The translations under genes and the position numbers were made by a program. Source: Amorphoplanes friuliensis DSM 7358 (lineage in GTDB: Bacteria > Actinomycetota > Actinomycetes > Mycobacteriales > Micromonosporaceae). Taken from it: a stretch of DNA of 64,000 bases. Shown here in pieces: positions 58,304 to 64,000 of this stretch (positions are counted from its first letter, which is position 1; every line of letters starts with the position of its first letter). The stretch covers positions 817,501 through 881,500 of the forward strand of contig NC_022657.1 in assembly GCF_000494755.1 (NCBI RefSeq). The letters are read 5' to 3'. The notes beneath the pieces were generated by a model. That model ran no database searches and was not told where the DNA came from. It was given only the letters and a program-made list of their open reading frames with translations.

Positions 58304-58711
58304 ATGAACAACGCGAGCGCGCCGTACCTCCTGGAGGGCCTGGCCGGGCTGTCCCCGGCCCAGCGACGGCAGGCCGTGGCGACGGTCGTGTTCCGCGTCT
58401 GGGAGACACCGGCCGTCCTGCTGGGTGAGATTCCGCCGACGCAGGCGCTGACTGCGATCGCGGCCATAGCTGCCGGCCTGCCGGGCGCCGCCGGTCTGCC
58501 CTGGGTGGACGACCGTCTGCTCGCCGCGGCCTGCCCGAACGTGACGAGTGAGCTGGCCGGCCGCGCGCTGAGCGCCCTGGACGTGATCGTCGGCCGGGAC
58601 AGCGCGTCCGTGCCGCTCGAGCTGCACGTCACGGACGGCGAGGCGGCCGGCGCCCTGCTGAACGATCTCCGGGACGTGCTGATGGACGGCCTGCGCCTGG
58701 GTGGCCGCTGA
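58304..58711 (+). CDS. Hypothetical helical protein
   Basis: The 135-residue protein starts at ATG 58304 (MNNASAPYLLEGLAGLSPAQ). It is Ala/Leu-rich and predicted mostly helical, with no signal peptide or clear membrane segment, and with a more polar C-terminus (LELHVTDGEAAGALLNDLRD). I do not recognise the family. It is divergent from the DAHP synthase leader and its stop abuts that of the convergent histidine kinase gene. Confidence 0.6.
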   Translation: MNNASAPYLLEGLAGLSPAQRRQAVATVVFRVWETPAVLLGEIPPTQALTAIAAIAAGLPGAAGLPWVDDRLLAAACPNVTSELAGRALSALDVIVGRDSASVPLELHVTDGEAAGALLNDLRDVLMDGLRLGGR

Positions 58712-60256
58712 CTACCGCGTCACGAACTCGGGCTGCTTCGCCACCGAGGCCGTCATCGGCAGCCGGACGATGAACTCCGTACGGCCCGGCGCACTGTGCA
58801 TCGACACCGTCCCGCCGTGCGCGGTCACGACCGCGTGCACGATCGACAGGCCCAGTCCGGTGCTGCCGGCCGCCCGCGAGCGTGAACTGTCACCGCGCGC
58901 GAACCGCTCGAAGATGTGCGGCTGCAACTCCTCCGGGATGCCCGGGCCCTCGTCCGTCACGCTCAGCAGCGCGGTATTGCCGTCCTGGCCGACCCCGACC
59001 GTGACGGTGGTGCCCTCCGGCGTGTGCGTCCGCGCGTTGGCCAGCAGGTTGGCCAGCACCTGGTGCAGCCGCTGCCCGTCGCCGGTGATGGTCACCGGCT
59101 CTTCCGGCAGGTCGAGCTGCCAGTCGTGCCGCGGCCCGGCCGCGTGGGCGTCACTGACCGCGTCCACGACCAGCATGGTCAGGTCCACCGGGTCGTGGGC
59201 CAGCGGCCGCCCGGCATCCAGCCGGGCCAGCAGCAACAGATCCTCGACCAGCGCGGTCATCCGTGTCGCTTCCGATTCGACCCGCCGCAGAACATGGCCG
59301 ATCTCCTCCGGTACGGGCTGACGACTGCGCCGGCTCAGCTCCGCGTACCCCCGGATCGCCGCCAGTGGTGTGCGCAACTCGTGGCTGGCGTCGGCGACGA
59401 ATTGGCGTACCTGGGTCTCGCTGGCGTGACGGGCCTCCAGGGCGTTGCCGACGTGGTCGAGCATGCGGTTGAGCGCCGCCCCGACCGCGCCGACCTCCGT
59501 ACGCGGGTCGGTGTCCGCCGCCGGGACCCGCTGGGCGAGGTCGACCTTGCCGCGGTCCAGCTCCAGCTCGGAGACCTTGGTCGCGGTGGCCGCGACCCGG
59601 GACAGCGGCTGCAGGGTACGGCGGATGATCACGGCGCCCGCCCACCCGGCGATGAGGAGGGCCGCCAGCACGGCGCCGCCGGTGACCAGCGCGACCTGCA
59701 GCAGCGTGGCCTGGGTGGAGGCCAGTGGGATCGCGGTGACGCTGACTCCGCCGGTCGCGTTGATCGACGAGACGATGCGGTAGTCGCCGAGGTCGCCACC
59801 GAGGTCGAGGTCGCGCGGCCGATTGTCGGGGACCTCCGCCGCCAGCTGGGCCACGGTCGAGCCGGGCAGATCGCTGAAGCCCAGATCGGTGTATCCCTCG
59901 GAGCTCTGGGACAGGCGGACGATGCCGCCGTCGCCGAGCACCTGACCGGCGGTGTCGAGGCGCAGCACGATCCAGCCCGTCTCGGATCCGGGCGGGGGAC
60001 GGTCGCCGCGGTAGTAGCCACCACCGCCGTTGAGCGGTGGTGGACGGTTGCGGCCGTTGGTCTCGATCAGCTTCGCGTCGACCTGCTGGTAGAGCGTCCG
60101 GTGCAGATAGATCTCGGCGGCCGCCCCGACGACCAGGCCGAGCAGTACCAGCAGGCCGACCATGATCGCGACCAGGCGGGTGCGCAGCGGCCAGCCCGCC
60201 GGGTTCCAGCGGGCCGGGCGGCTGGCGGCAAGGTCAGTCGGCGGGCTTGAGGACAT
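58712..60256 (-). CDS. Sensor histidine kinase (HAMP, HisKA, HATPase)
   Basis: The 514-residue protein has transmembrane helices at about 28-50 and 185-210 enclosing an extracytoplasmic sensor of about 135 residues. A HAMP segment follows, then the H-box ADASHELRTPLAAIRGYAEL with His292. ATP-binding motifs come next: N-box LANLLANARTHTPEG, G1 VTDEGPGIPEEL, F-box and G2 GSTGLGLSIVHAV. It resembles mycobacterial TcrY/PrrB-type kinases. Its start overlaps the response regulator gene by 23 bp, so the two form one system. The signal is unknown. Confidence 0.93.
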   Translation of the reverse strand: MSSSPPTDLAASRPARWNPAGWPLRTRLVAIMVGLLVLLGLVVGAAAEIYLHRTLYQQVDAKLIETNGRNRPPPLNGGGGYYRGDRPPPGSETGWIVLRLDTAGQVLGDGGIVRLSQSSEGYTDLGFSDLPGSTVAQLAAEVPDNRPRDLDLGGDLGDYRIVSSINATGGVSVTAIPLASTQATLLQVALVTGGAVLAALLIAGWAGAVIIRRTLQPLSRVAATATKVSELELDRGKVDLAQRVPAADTDPRTEVGAVGAALNRMLDHVGNALEARHASETQVRQFVADASHELRTPLAAIRGYAELSRRSRQPVPEEIGHVLRRVESEATRMTALVEDLLLLARLDAGRPLAHDPVDLTMLVVDAVSDAHAAGPRHDWQLDLPEEPVTITGDGQRLHQVLANLLANARTHTPEGTTVTVGVGQDGNTALLSVTDEGPGIPEELQPHIFERFARGDSSRSRAAGSTGLGLSIVHAVVTAHGGTVSMHSAPGRTEFIVRLPMTASVAKQPEFVTR

Positions 60257-60971
60257 AACCGGCTCCGCGCATCGTGTGGATCATGGGGTTGCGGCCGGCG
60301 TCGATCTTCTTGCGCAGGTAGGAGATGTAGAGCTCCACCACGTTCGCCTGGCCGCCGAAGTCGTAGTTCCACACGCGGTCGAGGATCTGGCTCTTGCTCA
60401 GCACCCGGCGCGGGTTGCGCATCAGATAGCGCAGCAGCTCGAACTCCGTCGCGGTCAGCGTGACCAGGTCGCCGGAGCGGCGGACCTCGTGGCTGTCCTC
60501 GTCCAGGCTCAGGTCACCGACGATGAGCTGCGACTCCGTCCGCATCGGGGAGTGGCCCATCCGGCGCATCAGGCCGCGCAGCCGGGCCACGACCTCCTCC
60601 AGGCTGAACGGCTTGGTGACGTAGTCGTCGCCACCCGCGGTCAGGCCGGTGATGCGGTCCTCGACGGAGTCCTTGGCCGTCAGGAACAGCACGGGCACCT
60701 CGGGGGACTCGCCCCGCAGCCGGCGCAGGACCTCGAGGCCGTCGATGTCGGGCAGCATCATGTCGAGCACCACGGCGTCGGGCCGGAAGTCGCGGGCGGT
60801 CCGGACGGCGGTCAGCCCGTCACCGGCGCTGCGGACGTCCCAGCCTTCGTAACGCAGAGCCATCGAGAGGAGCTCGGCGAGGGTGGGCTCGTCGTCGACC
60901 ACGAGGACCCGGACCGGGCCGCCGTCGGGCCGCCGGAGCTCCGTGCTGGTGTCTGCGTTCGCCATCGTCAT
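60234..60971 (-). CDS. OmpR-family response regulator
   Basis: The protein has 245 residues from ATG 60971; ATG 60965 is also possible and has AGGGG seven bases upstream. The receiver domain has the acidic pair in VLVVDDEPTLAELL, phosphoacceptor Asp70 in DAVVLDMMLPDIDG, and switch residues FLTAKDS and YVTKPFSLEE. The C-terminal winged helix includes VTLTATEFELLRYLMRNPRR and VVELYISYLRKKID. It resembles TcrA/PrrA. It is the first gene of the operon with the kinase, and divergent from a small membrane-associated protein gene that may be a target. Confidence 0.93.
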   Translation of the reverse strand: MTMANADTSTELRRPDGGPVRVLVVDDEPTLAELLSMALRYEGWDVRSAGDGLTAVRTARDFRPDAVVLDMMLPDIDGLEVLRRLRGESPEVPVLFLTAKDSVEDRITGLTAGGDDYVTKPFSLEEVVARLRGLMRRMGHSPMRTESQLIVGDLSLDEDSHEVRRSGDLVTLTATEFELLRYLMRNPRRVLSKSQILDRVWNYDFGGQANVVELYISYLRKKIDAGRNPMIHTMRGAGYVLKPAD

Positions 60972-61102
60972 GCCCCTACTGTCGTGGGTCACGCTTTGCG
61001 CCGGCTTTCCGCTTCCTGTGTAGCACCTGTGCGTTGTGCCCCACAGGAACGGCACGGTTTTCGCACAGCGTGCCGACACGCTCGGCAACCATCGTGATCG
61101 CC

Positions 61103-61363
61103 ATGACGGACATGACGATCTCCCGCAGCAACGTCTCCTTCCGCGGCCCGGCCTGGCGCCGGCGGACCACCGGTGTGGTGCTGGCTGCGACGCTGGCGGT
61201 GGCGGCGGCCTTCGGGCCCGGTCACGTGCTCGCGACCCGCCTGGGCGCCGGTGAGCTGGTCGGCTTCTCCACGGTCAGTGCCGCGGACACGATCACGAGC
61301 AGCGACGTGCTGGCCGAGGTCCCGGCCGCCGGTCGCGGCCGCAGCGTGTCGGAATCGGACTAA
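61103..61363 (+). CDS. Small exported or membrane-anchored protein
   Basis: The 86-residue protein starts at ATG 61103 (MTDMTISRSNVSFRGPAWRR). A twin-Arg-rich N-terminus (RRRTTG) precedes one hydrophobic helix (VVLAATLAVAAAFGPGHVLA), then a Ser/Ala-rich tail. No domain is recognised. It is divergent from the response regulator gene with about 130 bp between, an arrangement common for genes under that regulator. Confidence 0.6.
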   Translation: MTDMTISRSNVSFRGPAWRRRTTGVVLAATLAVAAAFGPGHVLATRLGAGELVGFSTVSAADTITSSDVLAEVPAAGRGRSVSESD

Positions 61364-61423
61364 TACCTCGAAACTCCGCATAATGGCCCGCATTGTGCTG
61401 GCGTGGGTGAGCGGAGGAACCGG

Positions 61424-63046
61424 GTGCGATTGTGCCGTCTCGGAGGTGTCGTCGCGGCGCTCTTCCTGGTCCTGTTGTCGATGCCGGCGGCCGCGGAAGC
61501 ACCGTACCCGCCCGGCATCAGCGCCGCGACGATCCGCACCGCGACCCTGGGCGCCGCCACGGTCGCGGCCGGAGGTGCCCACAGCTGCGCGGTCACCAGC
61601 CTCGGTGATCTCTACTGCTGGGGTGACGACTCCTCCGGCCAGCTGGGCGACGGACGTGAGCCGCACGGCTTCGGTACACCGGTACGCGCCCTGCGCGGAG
61701 CGGTCCAGGTCGACGCGGGCAAGGCGCACACCTGCGCGATCGACCTGCGCGGCGCGGCGTCCTGCTGGGGCGACGATTCCGCGGGTCAGCTCGGCGACGG
61801 CGCGGAGACGGACCAGGACTCCCCGGTCAAGGTCACGGGCCTGAGCGGCCGGACCCTGGTCGAGATCACCACGGGCGCCCGGCACTCCTGCGCCATCGAC
61901 GACGAGGGCGCGGCCTGGTGCTGGGGTGACGGCTCGCGGGGACAGCTCGGGGCGCCGGGCGTCCGCGGCTCGAAGACCCCGGTCCGCGTCAGCACCGGCA
62001 GCGGGATGAGCGACCCCGTCGTGGACATCTCCGCCGGGCGGGACGCGACGTGCGCGACAACTGCGGGCGGGACGGCCTTCTGCTGGGGCTCCGACGCGTA
62101 CGAGCAACTGGGCACCGCCGGGCACGGTGACCGCGACGAGCCGATGGCCGTCGCCGCGGACGGGCCGATGCGCGGCAAGATCCGCGAGGTCGGCGTCGGT
62201 GGCATGCAGGCGTGCGCGATCGACGCCGACGGCCTGGCCTTCTGCTGGGGAACCCACGCGCTCGGCTCCGGAACGGTGAAGCCCAAGGTCGAGCCGGTCG
62301 CCGTCGGCGTCACCGGAACGCTGAGCACCATCACGGCCGGCGGCGAGCACACCTGCGGTCTCGACGGTCGCGGCCAGGCGTTCTGCTGGGGCGAAGGCGC
62401 CGGGGGAGCGTCACGGCGGGCGGTGCCGGTCGGCGTCCGGACCGCCTCGGCCCTGCGCGACCTCGACGCCGGTGACGAGCACAGTTGTGCGTTCGACACC
62501 CGGGGTGTTGTGGTCTGCTGGGGTGCGGGCGCTGACGGTCAGCTCGGGACGGGTAGTACGTCTGCTGCCGCCGTACCGGTGGAAGTGAAGGGTCTGCCGC
62601 GGCCACCCGCCGCGCCGGAGGGTGTGCAGGTGCGGGCGCTCGACGGTGGCCTGCGGGTCTTCTGGCGGCCGCCGGCGGACATGGGCTCGGGGGAGTTCCT
62701 GTATTTCTGGGCGACGACCGCCGACTACGGCTCGACCTGCACGCTGGCTGTCGCCACCGCGGACGGCTGTGAGCTGGTGGATCTGGAGAACGGGCGGCAG
62801 TACGACGTCGCGGTGGTGGTCCGGACCCGCGACGGGATCACGGTGAGCGATCTGGTCACGGCCGCACCGGCCGCTGTTGCGCCGCTGCCCTCGGACACTC
62901 CGGAGCCGCGCCGGATGGCCGTGTCGGTGCTGCCCGGCGCCGGTGGTGGCCTGCCGGTCACGGGGCTGAGCCCGATCGCGCTGACCGCCATCGGCACGCT
63001 GTTGCTCGGTGGTGGACTCGCCGCGCTGCTGGTCAGGAAGCGGTAG
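61424..63046 (+). CDS. RCC1-repeat surface protein with LPXTG-type anchor
   Basis: The protein has 540 residues from GTG 61424, chosen because GGAGGA lies five bases upstream. The signal peptide is VVAALFLVLLSMPAAAEA. Seven RCC1/BNR-like repeats follow, each with the pattern G..H.C....G...CWG....GQLG (for example GGAHSCAVTSLGDLYCWGDD), forming a disulfide-rich beta propeller. A fibronectin type III-like module comes next (about 390-480). The end reads LPVTG, a hydrophobic helix and RKR, a sortase sorting signal, so the propeller is displayed on the cell wall. The partner is unknown. It overlaps the convergent last gene by 14 bp. Confidence 0.88.
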   Translation: MRLCRLGGVVAALFLVLLSMPAAAEAPYPPGISAATIRTATLGAATVAAGGAHSCAVTSLGDLYCWGDDSSGQLGDGREPHGFGTPVRALRGAVQVDAGKAHTCAIDLRGAASCWGDDSAGQLGDGAETDQDSPVKVTGLSGRTLVEITTGARHSCAIDDEGAAWCWGDGSRGQLGAPGVRGSKTPVRVSTGSGMSDPVVDISAGRDATCATTAGGTAFCWGSDAYEQLGTAGHGDRDEPMAVAADGPMRGKIREVGVGGMQACAIDADGLAFCWGTHALGSGTVKPKVEPVAVGVTGTLSTITAGGEHTCGLDGRGQAFCWGEGAGGASRRAVPVGVRTASALRDLDAGDEHSCAFDTRGVVVCWGAGADGQLGTGSTSAAAVPVEVKGLPRPPAAPEGVQVRALDGGLRVFWRPPADMGSGEFLYFWATTADYGSTCTLAVATADGCELVDLENGRQYDVAVVVRTRDGITVSDLVTAAPAAVAPLPSDTPEPRRMAVSVLPGAGGGLPVTGLSPIALTAIGTLLLGGGLAALLVRKR

Positions 63047-64000
63047 CCGTCTCCAGCGCGGCGTCGCGGAACACGTCGGCGCCCTGCTTGAGCCGCTCGG
63101 TGTAGTACGGGCGGTTCCAGTTCGTCCAGGTCACGTGCCCGGTGGTCTGGTCCGTGCCGGTGGCCGACGCGGTCACCCCGATGCCCGGGCTGGCCTGCAT
63201 CGTCAGCTTGCGGTCCACGGGCAGACCGACCATGTGCTTCGACGGGTCGGCAAAACCGAGCATCGCCCACGGCACCCGGACCATCAGACTGTCGCCGTCG
63301 CGCTCCCACAGGGCACGGCTGTCCACGGTGCTGCTGCCGTACCGGAGAAAGCCGGCGTTCTGCAGCTCGGCCGGGAGTTTTTCGCCGGTCGTCGGGACCG
63401 TCAGGTCGCGGTCCACGATCAGTTCGAAACGCTGCCAGCCGATCGGTGCGGGCCCGCGGGCGGCGACCGGCACGGTGACGTCCAGCGGCAGCGGGTCGAG
63501 CTGTTTGCGCAGGTAGGCCTGCCCGGTGCGGGCGGTGAGATCGAGGAAGAAGGCGGCGTCGGCGGCCCGGTTGGCGGAACCCGGTGCGGGCGGCCCGGTC
63601 AGCCCGGGCAAGACGTCAAAACCGAGCGTGAGCGTGCCCGGCGCCGGCGTGCCGAGGGCGATCCGCAGACGCACGAACGCCTCGTCGACGCGCGAGGTGA
63701 TGCGCCGGACAGGCCAGCCGTCCTCGTCGTCCAGCAGATATTGCGTCGCAGCGTCCGGCGAACCGGCCGCGTCCATGGCGATCAGGCCGAAGTGCTGCTC
63801 GTTGGTGAGCGGGTCGTGCCAGAGCTGGCGGCGCTCGGGATCCTGGTGCTCGATGGTGTTCCAGGTGAACTTGAACCACTCGTCGACCCAGCCGAAGAGA
63901 AAAGCGCCCGCGAGACCCTGCTCCTTGATCAGCCGCAGCAGCTCGGCGTCGATCCGCATGGCCTCCTGCTCGCTGTGGTCACCCTGCGTACGCCCCAGCG
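63033..64000 (-). CDS. C-terminal part of an uncharacterised, possibly TIM-barrel protein; 5' end outside window
   Basis: The frame is open through the window edge (GRTQGDHSEQEAMRIDAELL upstream of the first internal Met), so the start is missing. The visible 320 residues include FLFGWVDEWFKFTWNTIEHQ and LWHDPLTNEQHFGLIAMD. From memory these resemble the end of a glycoside-hydrolase-like barrel, followed by a beta-rich C-terminal domain (VPWAMLGFADPSKHMVGLPV). I cannot name the family with confidence. It converges on the RCC1 gene. Confidence 0.65.
   Translation of the reverse strand, partial: LGRTQGDHSEQEAMRIDAELLRLIKEQGLAGAFLFGWVDEWFKFTWNTIEHQDPERRQLWHDPLTNEQHFGLIAMDAAGSPDAATQYLLDDEDGWPVRRITSRVDEAFVRLRIALGTPAPGTLTLGFDVLPGLTGPPAPGSANRAADAAFFLDLTARTGQAYLRKQLDPLPLDVTVPVAARGPAPIGWQRFELIVDRDLTVPTTGEKLPAELQNAGFLRYGSSTVDSRALWERDGDSLMVRVPWAMLGFADPSKHMVGLPVDRKLTMQASPGIGVTASATGTDQTTGHVTWTNWNRPYYTERLKQGADVFRDAALETATAS

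Overview
The window looks like chromosome from a high-GC actinobacterium, most likely a Micromonosporaceae member near Actinoplanes. This is inferred from the very high GC, frequent GTG/TTG starts and 4-bp stop/start overlaps, and families typical of that group: secreted WapA-like Rhs toxins with a ricin-type lectin, DUF3040, WYL regulators, a STAS/HATPase pair and TcrA/TcrY-like two-component genes. No rRNA, CRISPR array or transposase is visible. There is one tRNA gene, tRNA-Arg(CCT).

Layout. (1) 1-17.1 kb is a polymorphic-toxin locus. Two near-identical Rhs genes (the first cut by the window edge) each end in a Hint self-cleavage domain and a different toxin tip, followed by candidate immunity genes. 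A large secreted VCBS/FG-GAP protein lies between them on the other strand. (2) 17.1-26.5 kb holds regulator/enzyme pairs (TetR/alpha-beta hydrolase, AraC/NmrA reductase, WYL/RidA), a heterodimeric ABC exporter, an LRV/HEAT-repeat protein and an Imm1-like protein. (3) 26.6-30.8 kb holds secreted proteins, a NarL-type regulator and a GH10 xylanase behind a palindrome-rich promoter. (4) 30.93-33.62 kb is a 2.65-kb integrated element in tRNA-Arg, bounded by a perfect 31-bp direct repeat. It holds a truncated tyrosine integrase and one cargo gene with a C-terminal HEPN-like RX4H motif. (5) 33.6-40.6 kb holds small proteins, a LysR/SnoaL pair, a LuxR gene with a duplicated HTH fragment and an anti-anti-sigma/HATPase pair. 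(6) 40.6-47.1 kb is a catabolic cluster. CoA-transferase, citryl-CoA-lyase-like protein, LigB, LigA and a quinone-reductase-like dehydrogenase are divergent from an amidohydrolase and an IclR regulator. Two identical-type operators sit at the two divergent promoters. (7) 47.2-50.6 kb holds an acetyltransferase, a HTH_42 protein, a 0.4-kb minisatellite, a very long hairpin and a methyltransferase. (8) 50.9-58.3 kb holds an amidohydrolase/TetR pair sharing a 24-bp palindrome, DUF3040, two membrane glycosyltransferases, and a class I DAHP synthase preceded by an attenuator with the leader peptide core SFWYQWF. (9) 58.3-64 kb holds a two-component system, an RCC1-repeat protein with an LPXTG-type anchor, and the C-terminal part of an unidentified protein.

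The points most worth following are the HEPN mini-island at tRNA-Arg, the aromatic-leader attenuator of the DAHP synthase gene, and the IclR-type operator pair governing an unusual set of ring-cleavage and CoA-dependent genes. All functional names come from motif recognition by eye; no search was run.
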